Shown here piece after piece: positions 1-8,835 of a DNA stretch of 40,880 nucleotides. The notes beneath the pieces were generated by a model that searched no databases, had not been told where the DNA came from, and worked only from the letters and a program-made list of their open reading frames with translations. Position numbers and translations under genes: made by a program. The stretch comes from an uncultured Verrucomicrobiota bacterium (GTDB lineage: Bacteria; Verrucomicrobiota; Verrucomicrobiia; Opitutales; Opitutaceae): NCBI GenBank assembly GCA_903856725.1, contig CAIOCT010000124.1, positions 1 through 40,880 of the forward strand, read 5' to 3'. How positions within the stretch are numbered: position 1 is the first letter of the stretch; each line of letters starts with the position of its first letter.

Positions 1-2
1 CC

Positions 3-1727
3 TGGAGCAATGAAAAGCCCGCTCGTGCGCCCAATGATACAGCCAACTGGGCGCTTAAAGCGTCTTCTTCCCATAAATCCTCTCCGAGCAACGCTGCCCC
101 AAGTACAATCGGGGAAAAAGCAACGCCCCTTCCTCTCGCCCAACCCGATGGGTCCCCCAGCGAAACCCGTGAGTGGCTTGCCCAAAATGAGGCCGAAGCT
201 AATCCGCGCGTAACCGATCGACTCAATTTTCTGGCGGAAGGCGATCTGGCAACCGAACCCAACTTCAACCAATTTTATGTCATCGCCGCTCAAGCGGGCG
301 CCGAACCGACCACGATCTCCACTGGCTTTGCCAATCTCTCGCGGGCCGCATGGCTGGCGGATGGCAAATATTTAGTGTGTACTGGCCGCAGTAATTTAAC
401 CGAACACCCCGATCGCTCACGGCTGACCAACCTGTACCGCGTCGAACTGGCGACAGGTTTGATCGAGAAACTGCAAGGTGAACTCGGCTGTAATTACGGC
501 ACACCGACCGTCTCACCGAATGGTCAATGGATTGCCTTCACCGTCACCACCGATGGAGAATTTGGCTTTGAGCAACCCATGGTGGCCGTAATCCCCAGCG
601 GCGGCGGTCGAGCAAGAATCCTCACCGCGCAATTAGACCGGCCCGCAAATAATCTCCAATGGGCCAAGGATAGCTCCATGATTTATTTTACCGCTGCAAG
701 TCATGGTCACATCCCGTTGCACCACGTTACGATTTTATCGGGCGCAATAAAAACCCTAACCACTCAAGCGGAATGGGGCATCAATGATTTCTCGGTCAGT
801 CCTAACGGTCTCGTCCAAATCATCACGCATCCAGGCAACCCCTGGGAAATGTACACCAGCGCCTTGGATGGACAAAATGTCCGACCACTCACCACGCATA
901 ATAGCAGTTGGCTGCAGCACCGCAAACTGAGCACCTACGAACCTCATCGTTTTATTAACCAAGCAGGTCTCGCGATTGATTATTGGACCATCAAGCCAAC
1001 TGATTTTAATCCTCAAAAAAAATATCCTCTCTTAGTCGAAATTCACGGTGGTCCCTCCGCGATGTGGGGCCCAGGCGAAGCTTCTACTTGGCATGAAATG
1101 CAATTTTTTGCTGCCCGCGGGTATAGTATTGTTTTCAGTAATCCGCGCGGCTCCGGCGGCTCGGGCCGCGATTTTCAGCGCGCTAATTTTCGTGACTGGG
1201 GCGCAGGGCCTGCCGCGGATGTTCTCACCGCCGCTAATTTTGCCGCACAAGACCCTTCGGTTGATCGCACACGCCAAGTCGTCACCGGGGGATCGTACGG
1301 CGGCTATCTCACAGCCTGGATTGTAGGCCACGATCATCGCTTCAAAGCCGCCATCGCAGCGCGGGGCGTCTACGATCTTGTGACGTTTTTTGGTGAAGGA
1401 AATGCTTGGTCTCTCTTACCCCAATACTTTGGCGGTTATCCATGGGAAAAAGACGTTCGGCAAATTCTCGAGCGTGAATCCCCCCAAACTTATGTGGAAA
1501 ACATTAAGACGCCCCTACTCATCAAGCATGCGGATACTGATTTTCGGACGGGAGTTATTCAGAGCCAGATGTTTTACAAAAGTTTGAAACAAATGGGCCG
1601 TCCCGTTGAATACGTACGCTACCCTCGCGCCACCCATGAACTCAGCCGGAGCGGTGAGCCCAAACAACGATTAGACCGCTTGGTACGTTTCGAAGAATTT
1701 TTCCGCCGCTACATTGGCGAAAACTGA
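3..1727 (+). CDS. S9 family prolyl oligopeptidase-type peptidase (5' partial)
   Basis: The reading frame is open from base 3, so the 5' end lies outside the window; 574 codons are present. The C-terminal half is an alpha/beta hydrolase of the acylaminoacyl-peptidase/dipeptidyl-peptidase type. The nucleophile is in GGSYGGYL, with the Ser codon at 1293-1295. The acid lies in the HADTDFRTG loop and the catalytic His in RATHELSRSG near the end. The N-terminal part has WD40/TolB-like propeller strands such as SPNGQWIAFT. Family knowledge: these enzymes cleave short peptides or remove N-terminal acyl-amino acids, and the propeller limits access to the active site. The first 60 or so residues visible are rich in Ser, Pro and Ala and look like a flexible insertion between propeller blades. 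Whether a signal peptide exists cannot be seen. Function as a peptidase is secure; substrate is unknown. Confidence 0.93.
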   Translation, partial: WSNEKPARAPNDTANWALKASSSHKSSPSNAAPSTIGEKATPLPLAQPDGSPSETREWLAQNEAEANPRVTDRLNFLAEGDLATEPNFNQFYVIAAQAGAEPTTISTGFANLSRAAWLADGKYLVCTGRSNLTEHPDRSRLTNLYRVELATGLIEKLQGELGCNYGTPTVSPNGQWIAFTVTTDGEFGFEQPMVAVIPSGGGRARILTAQLDRPANNLQWAKDSSMIYFTAASHGHIPLHHVTILSGAIKTLTTQAEWGINDFSVSPNGLVQIITHPGNPWEMYTSALDGQNVRPLTTHNSSWLQHRKLSTYEPHRFINQAGLAIDYWTIKPTDFNPQKKYPLLVEIHGGPSAMWGPGEASTWHEMQFFAARGYSIVFSNPRGSGGSGRDFQRANFRDWGAGPAADVLTAANFAAQDPSVDRTRQVVTGGSYGGYLTAWIVGHDHRFKAAIAARGVYDLVTFFGEGNAWSLLPQYFGGYPWEKDVRQILERESPQTYVENIKTPLLIKHADTDFRTGVIQSQMFYKSLKQMGRPVEYVRYPRATHELSRSGEPKQRLDRLVRFEEFFRRYIGEN

Positions 1728-1785
1728 TTACGCACCGCTAACCTGAGCAACAGGCTATCGCACCTGCAATCGCATCAACCTCCCT

Positions 1786-2310
1786 GTGCCACACACCCTC
1801 TTTCCTACTCCCTTTGGTCCATGCGGCATTGCTTGGAACGAGATTGGTCTAACCGGATTGCAACTCCCTGAGCCCGAACTGGCGCAAGTTGAGCGAAAAC
1901 TTGCACAACGCACCCACACGCAGCCAGCAGGAGTTACCCTCCCCGCGCAGATCTCTCAGCTGATCGAAAAAATCCAACAACATCTTGATGGTCGCCTCAC
2001 TGATTTTTCATCAACCCCCCTCGATTGGAGCCGCGTGACTGATTTTCAGCAAGCCGTCTACCTACAGACCCAGCGAATTAAACCAGGCTACAAGACCAGC
2101 TACGGTGAGATCGCTAAATTAATGGCGCTGGGAAACTCCTCCGCCCGCGCCGTTGGCGTAGCCCTTGCAACCAATCCTTGGCCGCTCATTGTTCCATGCC
2201 ATCGAGTGGTCTCCGCTGGAGACAAAATGACGGGGTTTTCTGGCACGGGTGGCATCCGCACAAAAACCCGTCTCCTTGCGCTTGAAGGAGCTGAATTACT
2301 GTCCGAGTAA
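1786..2310 (+). CDS. ogt: Methylated-DNA--[protein]-cysteine S-methyltransferase
   Basis: This 174-residue protein repairs O6-methylguanine in DNA by transferring the alkyl group irreversibly to its own cysteine. The hallmark IVPCHRVV is present, with the acceptor Cys at residue 138. It is preceded by the helix-turn-helix region GYKTSYGEIAKLM and the ARAVGVALATNPWPL segment, and followed by the FSGTGGIRTKTRLLALEGA tail. The length fits the Ogt class, which lacks an Ada N-terminal domain. The start is a GTG at 1786; no in-frame ATG gives a complete protein. The neighbour 3' is an alkylbase glycosylase, so the two probably form a small alkylation-repair unit. No Ada-type regulator is visible nearby. 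Confidence 0.95.
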   Translation: MPHTLFPTPFGPCGIAWNEIGLTGLQLPEPELAQVERKLAQRTHTQPAGVTLPAQISQLIEKIQQHLDGRLTDFSSTPLDWSRVTDFQQAVYLQTQRIKPGYKTSYGEIAKLMALGNSSARAVGVALATNPWPLIVPCHRVVSAGDKMTGFSGTGGIRTKTRLLALEGAELLSE

Positions 2311-2352
2311 TATTTTTTGGCAGCACAATTTATTTTTAGAAAAGATACCGGC

Positions 2353-2985
2353 ATGCCGACGAAATTTTATTTTAAACCTGCCGCTGCGCTCGCCCATCTC
2401 CGCGAACGCGACCCCCTTTTAGCCGCTCTGATCAAACGAATTGGTCCGTTCACCTTAGAACTAACCCCACTAACGAGTTTATTTGAGGCCATCCTACGAT
2501 CTATTGTCTACCAGCAGCTCCACGGCAAAGCAGCCGCAACGATTCATGCGCGTGTCATGGTGGTGCTCGCTCCCTACGGTGGCGCCACTCCTTCGGCGCT
2601 GGCAAAAACCCCAGATTCTGCACTGCGCAGCGCTGGACTTTCCCGAAATAAATTACGAGCGATCCGTGACCTAGCTGCTAAATGTCACGCCGGTACTGTC
2701 CCTAGCCTGCCGCTCGCCCACACACTGACCGATGATGAACTCGTGGCCCGCCTGACGACGATCCATGGAGTCGGTCCATGGACCGTACATATGTTGCTCA
2801 TATTCTACCTAGGAAGGCCTGACGTGCTGCCGACCGGTGATTTCGCCATTCGCCTCGGCTTTCAAAAGTTATACCGTAAACGCCAGACCCCTTCACCAGC
2901 GACCATCATCAAGCAAGCGCGTCTCTGGCAGCCGTATCGCTCAGTGGCGAGCTGGTATCTCTGGCGTTCACTCGACGCGCCATAA
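2353..2985 (+). CDS. DNA-3-methyladenine glycosylase, AlkA-type (HhH-GPD)
   Basis: This protein of about 210 residues belongs to the helix-hairpin-helix GPD superfamily that excises alkylated purines from DNA. The hairpin is LTTIHGVGPWTVHMLL, followed by the Gly/Pro-rich loop and the catalytic Asp (residue 163) in PTGDFAIR. Upstream, SIVYQQLHGKAA and LSRNKLRAIRDLA match the AlkA core. There is no iron-sulfur cluster Cys motif, which argues against MutY/Nth. I chose ATG 2353; a TTG at 2317 would add 12 residues but begins only 6 bases after the ogt stop. It lacks the long N-terminal domain of E. coli AlkA and resembles the shorter forms common in other bacteria. Confidence 0.92.
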   Translation: MPTKFYFKPAAALAHLRERDPLLAALIKRIGPFTLELTPLTSLFEAILRSIVYQQLHGKAAATIHARVMVVLAPYGGATPSALAKTPDSALRSAGLSRNKLRAIRDLAAKCHAGTVPSLPLAHTLTDDELVARLTTIHGVGPWTVHMLLIFYLGRPDVLPTGDFAIRLGFQKLYRKRQTPSPATIIKQARLWQPYRSVASWYLWRSLDAP

Positions 2986-3109
2986 ACCACCCTGTCACGG
3001 AGTGTAATTTCCCGCCGCCGCTGAGCTTATAGGTGGTTGCGCGCGCCCTTCGGGGTTGTTTCCGCGGAATCAAGGACCATGCTGAGCATCCATCAACTCT
3101 CCTCTTTTT

Positions 3110-4150
3110 ATGTCCGCCAAAATGCGCGCCATCGTTAAGCCCACGGCCGGTCCCGGCCTCATCATGACTGAAGTTCCCGTGCCCACGCTCGGCCTGAATG
3201 ATGTGCTAATCAAAATTAAGAAAACCTCTATCTGTGGAACCGATATTCATATCAATAAGTGGGACGCGTGGGCGCAGCGGACTATCAAGCCGCCCCTCGT
3301 GATTGGCCATGAATACGTCGGCACCGTCGTCGATGTCGGCGCAGGCGTCACAGGATTCACGCTAGGCCAACTCGTCACCGGCGAAGGCCATATTGTTTGC
3401 GGTCACTGCCGGAACTGTCTCGCGGGGCGCCGGCATCTCTGCCCCAACACCGTGGGAGTGGGCGTTAATCGGGACGGCGCCTTTGCTGATTATGTTTCGA
3501 TACCAGCTAGCAATGTTTGGCGAGTACCCGCCGGCCTGTCTCTAGATGCCGTCTCCTGCTTTGATCCTCTCGGCAATGCCGTCCACACCGCCTTATCCTT
3601 TGATCTAATTGGTGAAGATGTGCTCATCACCGGGGCCGGCCCGATTGGTTGCATGGCGATCGCTGTCGCGAAACACGCGGGAGCCCGCAAAGTAGTTATT
3701 ACCGATATCAATGAGGGCCGACTTGAGCTTGCCCGTAAATTTGCCCCAACCCGGGCAATTAATACCGCCACCGAGGATTTAACGGAAGTCTGGCATCACG
3801 AACTTGGCATGACTGAGGGTTTTGATGTGGGCCTCGAAATGTCCGGTAGTTCGGTCGCCTTAAACCAAATGATCGACAACATGATCATGGGAGGCCGCAT
3901 TGCGCTCCTCGGGGTGCATGCCGCAGAAGCGAAGGTAGACTGGAATAAAATAGTTTTCAAAATGCTTCACCTCAAAGGAATTTACGGTCGTGAGATGTTT
4001 GAAACATGGTACAAAATGACCGCGCTTGTGCAGGGTGGTCTCGATATCACCCCAGTGATCACGCACCACTTTCCTGTGGCTGAATTTCAGACTGCGTTCA
4101 CGCTCATGGGAGCAGGCCAGAGCGGGAAAATCATTCTTAATTGGGAATAA
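3110..4150 (+). CDS. tdh: L-threonine 3-dehydrogenase
   Basis: This zinc-dependent medium-chain dehydrogenase (346 residues) oxidises L-threonine to 2-amino-3-ketobutyrate with NAD+. Visible features are the catalytic zinc Cys42 in [15 protein letters not shown] downstream, and the structural zinc loop [13 protein letters not shown]. The Rossmann glycine motif is in [31 protein letters not shown] and the GRKMFETWY-like segment (here [11 protein letters not shown]) are typical of Tdh rather than of sorbitol or alcohol dehydrogenases. kbl follows 58 bases later in the same direction, which strongly supports the assignment because the ketobutyrate product is unstable and is passed to Kbl. The length matches the E. 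coli enzyme closely. Confidence 0.96.
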   Translation: MSAKMRAIVKPTAGPGLIMTEVPVPTLGLNDVLIKIKKTSICGTDIHINKWDAWAQRTIKPPLVIGHEYVGTVVDVGAGVTGFTLGQLVTGEGHIVCGHCRNCLAGRRHLCPNTVGVGVNRDGAFADYVSIPASNVWRVPAGLSLDAVSCFDPLGNAVHTALSFDLIGEDVLITGAGPIGCMAIAVAKHAGARKVVITDINEGRLELARKFAPTRAINTATEDLTEVWHHELGMTEGFDVGLEMSGSSVALNQMIDNMIMGGRIALLGVHAAEAKVDWNKIVFKMLHLKGIYGREMFETWYKMTALVQGGLDITPVITHHFPVAEFQTAFTLMGAGQSGKIILNWE

Positions 4151-4208
4151 TCAACCACCGCCTGCCACGAGCGTATGTCACTGACACGCCCCACGCTAAA
4201 TTTAATTT

Positions 4209-5399
4209 ATGAATCCTGCTTATTCCGCCCACCTCAAAGCAACTCTCAGCGAAATTGAGATAGCGGGCTTGTATAAACGCGAGCGCGTGATCACGACCAC
4301 GCAAGCGACCCACATCGGCATTACGGGTGGAGCCCAAGCCTTAAACCTTTGTGCGAATAATTATCTCGGTCTGGCCGATCACCCTGAACTGATTGCCGCC
4401 GCGCACGCCGCCCTCGATCGCTGGGGATACGGCTTAGCCTCGGTCCGTTTCATTTGTGGCACTCAGCAAATCCACCGCGAACTCGAGCAGGCGATATCGC
4501 GGTTCCTCGGCACCGAAGATACCATTCTTTACTCCTCCTGTTTTGATGCCAATGCGGGGTTGTTCGAGACCCTGCTGGGACCAGCCGACACCATTATTTC
4601 TGATGAATTAAACCACGCCTCTATTATCGACGGTATTCGCCTCTCCAAAGCGCAACGCGCTCGCTATCAAAATAATAATTTAGCTGACCTCGAAGCTCAA
4701 CTTCAAGCCGCGGCTGCCGCGAACTCGCGCTTCACTTTGATTGCAACTGACGGCGTTTTTTCCATGGATGGCACAATCGCAAACTTGCCGGGCATTTGTG
4801 ATCTGGCTGACCGTTATGGCGCTAGTGTCATGGTTGATGATAGTCACGCCGTTGGTTTTATAGGTAAAACTGGACGCGGCACGGCGGAGCATTGCGGCGT
4901 AACGGGACGCGTGGACCTTTTTACCGGGACGCTGGGAAAAGCGCTCGGTGGCGCCAGTGGTGGGTACACCAGCGGGCGTCAAGAAATGATCGACCTACTC
5001 CGACAGCGCTCTCGCCCCTATCTTTTCTCCAACACGCTCGCCCCCAGCATCGCCGCCGCTTCGCTCAAATGCCTAGAACTGCTCAGCAGCTCCACCCACT
5101 TACGCGATGAACTTGAGAAGAATACGGCCTTCTTTCGCGCCGGCTTAACCCAAATCGGCCTGACCATTCGCCCAGGCATGCACCCCATTGTGCCAGTCAT
5201 GCTCGGCGATGCAGCGCTCGCACAAAAAGTGGCGGCGCGACTCCTTGAGAAAGGTGTCTATGTGGTAGGATTTTTCTATCCCGTCGTCCCCCACGGCACC
5301 GCCCGCATTCGCACTCAAGTATCCGCTGCGCACACGCGCGCTGATCTGGCTTTTGCCATTGAGAAATTTAAAGAAGTGAAACACGAATTTTCCCTTTAA
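4209..5399 (+). CDS. kbl: Glycine C-acetyltransferase (2-amino-3-ketobutyrate CoA ligase)
   Basis: This PLP-dependent alpha-oxoamine synthase (396 residues) splits 2-amino-3-ketobutyrate with CoA into glycine and acetyl-CoA, completing the threonine degradation begun by Tdh. The PLP lysine is residue 244 in [17 protein letters not shown] carries the ring-nitrogen Asp and the stacking His region, and [11 protein letters not shown] and [12 protein letters not shown] are characteristic. The ATG at 4209 follows an AT-rich stretch without a clear Shine-Dalgarno. The stop codon TAA shares its last A with the ATG of the next gene, so kbl and cdd are translationally coupled. The closest alternatives (BioF, HemA/ALAS, serine palmitoyltransferase) are disfavoured by the tdh neighbour. 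Confidence 0.96.
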   Translation: MNPAYSAHLKATLSEIEIAGLYKRERVITTTQATHIGITGGAQALNLCANNYLGLADHPELIAAAHAALDRWGYGLASVRFICGTQQIHRELEQAISRFLGTEDTILYSSCFDANAGLFETLLGPADTIISDELNHASIIDGIRLSKAQRARYQNNNLADLEAQLQAAAAANSRFTLIATDGVFSMDGTIANLPGICDLADRYGASVMVDDSHAVGFIGKTGRGTAEHCGVTGRVDLFTGTLGKALGGASGGYTSGRQEMIDLLRQRSRPYLFSNTLAPSIAAASLKCLELLSSSTHLRDELEKNTAFFRAGLTQIGLTIRPGMHPIVPVMLGDAALAQKVAARLLEKGVYVVGFFYPVVPHGTARIRTQVSAAHTRADLAFAIEKFKEVKHEFSL

Positions 5400-5803
5400 T
5401 GCCCACCGCTACCCAACTCAAAAAACTCAAGTCCGCAGCGAAAGCTGCCGCCGGTCTTGCGTACGCGCCCTATTCTAAATTTCACGTCGGCGCTGCTGTG
5501 CTCACAAACTCCGGGAAAATTTATGCAGGCTGCAATGTCGAAAATGCTTCCTACGGACTCACTAACTGCGCCGAACGGACCGCTATCTTCAGCGCCATTG
5601 CGGCCGGCGAAAATAAAATTTCCTGCGTGGTAGTTTATACCCCCACCAAAACCGCCACCGCACCTTGCGGCGCTTGTCGGCAAGTGATTAATGAGTTTGG
5701 ACCAACCGCCCAAATCATTTCCTGCTGTGCGGGCCGAGAGCAGATTGCAGTTTCACTTGAAGCCTTACTGCCCGGGGCTTTTGGCCCAGCTGATTTAGCC
5801 TAA
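5399..5803 (+). CDS. cdd: Cytidine deaminase
   Basis: This small zinc enzyme (134 residues) deaminates cytidine and deoxycytidine to uridine and deoxyuridine in pyrimidine salvage. The zinc site is Cys57 with catalytic Glu59 in TNCAERTA, plus Cys90 and Cys93 in PCGACRQ. NVENASYG holds the ribose-binding residues. The length matches the homotetrameric (Bacillus-type) class rather than the larger E. coli dimeric enzyme. The ATG overlaps the kbl stop by one base, implying coupling to the threonine genes, although the pathways are unrelated. It is convergent with hisS. Confidence 0.96.
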   Translation: MPTATQLKKLKSAAKAAAGLAYAPYSKFHVGAAVLTNSGKIYAGCNVENASYGLTNCAERTAIFSAIAAGENKISCVVVYTPTKTATAPCGACRQVINEFGPTAQIISCCAGREQIAVSLEALLPGAFGPADLA

Positions 5804-5899
5804 TAGGAGCAGGCGGATCCCTTGAAAGCCCCCCCCCATTCGCTCAATTTCATCTGGCGCGATAGCCTAGCCGGCGAAGCAATGAGTCGGGCAACAGAC

Positions 5900-7213
5900 T
5901 CACTGCCCCGACAGATAATCACGAACCGCCGCGCGTAACTGGTCCCGCGGAACCTCGTGCTCGGTGCGATCAACCATTGCCCGAATCTTGACCACCCCTT
6001 TAGCGATTTCATCGCCACCGTAAATCAGCGCGAGCTTAGCCCCGCACTCGGCGGCGACTTTAAACTGCTTACCGAAAGCCAATTCTTTAAAAGGATATTC
6101 CACCCGAAAACCAGCAGCGCGGAGCGCCTGAATATCTGCTAAAGCCACTCTCCGCTCGGCCTCACCGCCGATAATCACATAAATCTCTGGGGCGTTAATA
6201 AATTGCGGCGCTAGCCCACGCTGCTCGAGCAATAAGCCCGTCGTAACATCACCAATGGCAAAGCCCACGGCAGGCAGATCCGCGTAGCCCAATTTTTTAA
6301 CCAAATTATTATAACGACCGCCACCCGCAAGTGCGCGCAGATCACCACGCCGATCAAACGCTTCAAAAACAAAACCTGTATAGTAGGCCAAACCACGTAC
6401 CACGGATAGATCCACGGAAATAAAATCCGCCAAACCCATATCCGCGAGACCAGTTAAGACCTTCCGCCAATCAGCCAAACGCACTCCGAGTTTCTCAGAA
6501 TTAAATTCGGCCAGCGCCGCTTCAAGCCCAGCGAGGCTTTTGATTTTCAGGAAGGCTAGCACCTTGGCTTTAGTTTCCTCGGCCAGAATTCCGTGCACCT
6601 CGACGTAACCCTTGAACGCATCATCACCCATTTTCTCAAAGCGATCAATGGCTGTCAGCAAACCCTGCGCTTGGGGATCAGTAAAACCGAGGGCCTCCAA
6701 ATAAAAAAACCAAAGATCGCGATCGCTTAAGCGGATAATAAAATCTTCAGCGGTTAGTCCGAAGCCTGCGAGACATTGAATCAACAGCGCCATCAACTCG
6801 ATCTCCGCTTCTGGACCAGCCTCGCCAAAAATATCTGCGTTAAATTGATTAAAGGCCCGTAAACGCCCCTTCTGCGCGCGCTCGTAGCGATAAAATTCTG
6901 CCAAACTAAACCATTTAATAGGTCGTTTGAGCGCCCCCGCCCGAGCACCGACCATGCGACAAACCGTCGGGGTCATCTCTGGTCGCAGGGCAACCTCCCG
7001 TCCACCTTTGTCCGTAAAGCTAAATAACTGCCCTTCAATCTCATCGCCAGACTTGGTGGTAAAGAGTTCCAGTGGCTCAAGCACGGGCGCATCATACTCC
7101 TGAAAACCCGAAGCGCGCGCCGCCGTGCGCCACGTAGCAAAAATATGCTGACGACGAGAAAACTCTTCCGGATAAAAATCCCGGAAGCCCGGAAGGGATT
7201 GAAAACCAGCCAT
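5900..7213 (-). CDS. hisS: Histidine--tRNA ligase
   Basis: This class II aminoacyl-tRNA synthetase (437 residues) charges tRNA-His. Motif 1 lies in GFRDFYPEEFSRRQHIF and motif 2 in the ALRPEMTPTVCRMV region with FSLAEFYRYERAQKGRLRAF. The histidine-binding signature appears as VVRGLAYYTGFVFEAF, followed by LAGGGRYNNLV (motif 3 area). The C-terminal anticodon-binding domain begins around EIYVIIGG. The sequence variation (GLAYYTG, an N-terminal GFRDFYP) fits HisRS rather than the HisZ regulatory paralogue. It lies 21 bases downstream of the HU/IHF-type gene on the same strand and is probably co-transcribed with it. Confidence 0.96.
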   Translation of the reverse strand: MAGFQSLPGFRDFYPEEFSRRQHIFATWRTAARASGFQEYDAPVLEPLELFTTKSGDEIEGQLFSFTDKGGREVALRPEMTPTVCRMVGARAGALKRPIKWFSLAEFYRYERAQKGRLRAFNQFNADIFGEAGPEAEIELMALLIQCLAGFGLTAEDFIIRLSDRDLWFFYLEALGFTDPQAQGLLTAIDRFEKMGDDAFKGYVEVHGILAEETKAKVLAFLKIKSLAGLEAALAEFNSEKLGVRLADWRKVLTGLADMGLADFISVDLSVVRGLAYYTGFVFEAFDRRGDLRALAGGGRYNNLVKKLGYADLPAVGFAIGDVTTGLLLEQRGLAPQFINAPEIYVIIGGEAERRVALADIQALRAAGFRVEYPFKELAFGKQFKVAAECGAKLALIYGGDEIAKGVVKIRAMVDRTEHEVPRDQLRAAVRDYLSGQ

Positions 7214-7234
7214 GCCGCTTAACTTAAAGCGGAC

Positions 7235-7573
7235 TTAGACCGAGGCCGCTGGCGGCGGATTATTTTTCAATTTCTCCAAGCTCAGTTGCTTAATCTTCTG
7301 CTTGAGAATCTTACCTGACTTAAATTTTACGACAGCACGCTCCGGAATAATGACTTCAGTCTCGGGCTTATTGGGATTGCGCCCGACGCGGGCCTTGCGG
7401 ACCTGAACTTCGAGGACACCAAAATTACGCAGCTCGACATTGCGGCCGGCGGCGAGGGCATCCATCACGATATCAAGGGTCATCTGCACCGTGTCTTGAA
7501 TTTGCTTCTGGGGGAAACCAGTCTTCTCGTAGATTTCCAGGACGATTTCGCGTTTTGTGAGGTTAGTCGACAT
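7235..7573 (-). CDS. HU/IHF family DNA-binding protein
   Basis: This nucleoid-associated protein (112 residues) bends DNA as a dimer. The N-terminal helical pair begins TKREIVLEIYEKTG, and the beta-arm contains RVGRNPNKPETEVIIPER, with the conserved Pro of the intercalating tip in RNPNKPE. VVKFKSGKILKQKI is the C-terminal core. A basic, Pro-ended extension of about 15 residues (QLSLEKLKNNPPPAASV) goes past the usual 90 to 95 residue core. GRNPNKP rather than GRNPQTG puts it nearer the IHF side, but a clean HU versus IHF call cannot be made by eye. It is divergent from ubiE, with hisS downstream. Confidence 0.93.
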   Translation of the reverse strand: MSTNLTKREIVLEIYEKTGFPQKQIQDTVQMTLDIVMDALAAGRNVELRNFGVLEVQVRKARVGRNPNKPETEVIIPERAVVKFKSGKILKQKIKQLSLEKLKNNPPPAASV

Positions 7574-7671
7574 AGTTACGTTGGGTTAAAAAATTTAAGC
7601 CTCGTGCGTTACAGGCACAAACAATTCACTCCCTAGTGCTTGCGTCAATCGCAAAGCTATATTAAAGCTAA

Positions 7672-8376
7672 ATGTCACCGATGCCCGATCCTAAGGCAGT
7701 TAATACGATGTTCGCCCGCATTGCCGGTCGCTACGACGTTGCGAACCACTTACTCAGTGGCGGAATTGATTATTGGTGGCGTCAACGATTGGTCCGAGCG
7801 GTTTACGATAGTCGCGCTGCCTCCGTTTTGGACATAGCCACGGGCAGTGGCGATGTCATCTTCGCCTTAGCCGACGGACTTCCCCCTGGAGTAACACTGC
7901 TAGGCATGGACTTCTGCCAACCCATGCTCGATGAGGCTGTTAAGAAACGTGACGGAAATCACCGCTGGAGCCAGATTGAGTTTCGCCCAGGCGACGGCAT
8001 GGCCTTACCCCTGCCCGATGCCGCCTTTGAGGCCATCACGATTTCGTTCGGCCTCCGCAATATGGCAAATCGAGCAAAAGCTCTACAGGAAATGCGTCGC
8101 GTGCTCAAACCTGACGGGCGCCTCTTCATACTAGAATTCTCCCAACCGATTACCTGGTTTAGACCGTTTTACTACACGTACCTCAAGTACTTGCTCCCAA
8201 TCGTTGCGGGAATCATTACCGGCGACCGCTCAGCTTACGAATATCTTTGCGGCTCTATTGAACAGTACCCCGATCGCATCGCCATGTCTGAGGAAATTCG
8301 CCAAGCTGGTTTTAATTCGGTCAGCGCCCTGCCCCTCAGTTTTGGTATCGTGGCGCTCCACGAAGCACGCGTTTAA
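7672..8376 (+). CDS. ubiE: Demethylmenaquinone/ubiquinone methyltransferase
   Basis: This class I SAM methyltransferase (234 residues) methylates the quinone ring in menaquinone (MenG) or ubiquinone synthesis. The family opening VNTMFARIAGRYDVANHLLS is present, then SAM motif I VLDIATGSGDVIFALA. The ITISFGLRNMANRAKALQEM block is the UbiE/COQ5 signature, and RVLKPDGRLFILEFSQP follows. YEYLCGSIEQYPDR matches the C-terminal family signature. Verrucomicrobia normally use menaquinone, so the menG role is more likely; that is inference. A second ATG at 7681 is possible and would change only three residues. Confidence 0.95.
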   Translation: MSPMPDPKAVNTMFARIAGRYDVANHLLSGGIDYWWRQRLVRAVYDSRAASVLDIATGSGDVIFALADGLPPGVTLLGMDFCQPMLDEAVKKRDGNHRWSQIEFRPGDGMALPLPDAAFEAITISFGLRNMANRAKALQEMRRVLKPDGRLFILEFSQPITWFRPFYYTYLKYLLPIVAGIITGDRSAYEYLCGSIEQYPDRIAMSEEIRQAGFNSVSALPLSFGIVALHEARV

Positions 8377-8388
8377 TCTCCCCGCGAA

Positions 8389-8706
8389 TTAGTTGAAGGA
8401 CTTGCCGCAACCGCAGGTGCTCTGCGCATTAGGGTTTTTTAGCTCAAAGCCTTTGCCATGAAGCCCATCATCAAAATCGATATTAGTACCGTCGAGATAA
8501 GCCAAACTGGTAGGGTCGACGAGCAATTGGACGCCTTCGCTTTCAAATAGCTGATCATCGGCTTTCGGTAGATCAAAGGACATTCCATATTCGAATCCTG
8601 AACACCCCCCACTCTCAACAAATACGCGGAGCTTCTTCTGTGAGTCACCCTGAGCGGTGAACATTGACTGCACTTGACGGGCGGCCCGTGGCGTGAGGGT
8701 AAGCAT
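8389..8706 (-). CDS. A-type iron-sulfur cluster assembly/insertion protein
   Basis: This 105-residue HesB/IscA/ErpA family carrier delivers iron-sulfur clusters to apo-proteins. The three ligand cysteines are present: Cys35 in SGGCSGFEYGM and Cys98 and Cys100 in STCGCGKSF at the C-terminus. Its length and motifs match ErpA/IscA; which of the two cannot be decided by eye. No isc or suf genes are adjacent, so it stands apart from any assembly operon in this window. It is convergent with ubiE with only a 12-base gap, and divergent from the kinase gene. Confidence 0.95.
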   Translation of the reverse strand: MLTLTPRAARQVQSMFTAQGDSQKKLRVFVESGGCSGFEYGMSFDLPKADDQLFESEGVQLLVDPTSLAYLDGTNIDFDDGLHGKGFELKNPNAQSTCGCGKSFN

Positions 8707-8835
8707 GAATAAAAAGTAAGACTATGACCGACTCTGTCAACCGAGGCTGCGACGGAAAGAGGTTGCTGTAGCAGGAATCATGCAAATACCGCGCTGTTTT
8801 CTTGCCACCCTTAAAAGTCGCCGTTTCCGTAGAGC

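Noticed and set aside
5829-5837. A run of nine C residues
   Set aside because: It lies in the spacer between convergent cdd and hisS, not in a coding or promoter region. A phase-variation role is not supported.
7574-7671. Possible sigma-70 boxes between the HU/IHF gene and ubiE
   Set aside because: A TTGACG on the minus strand and TATATT on the plus strand were seen, but the partner boxes have poor matches or wrong spacing.
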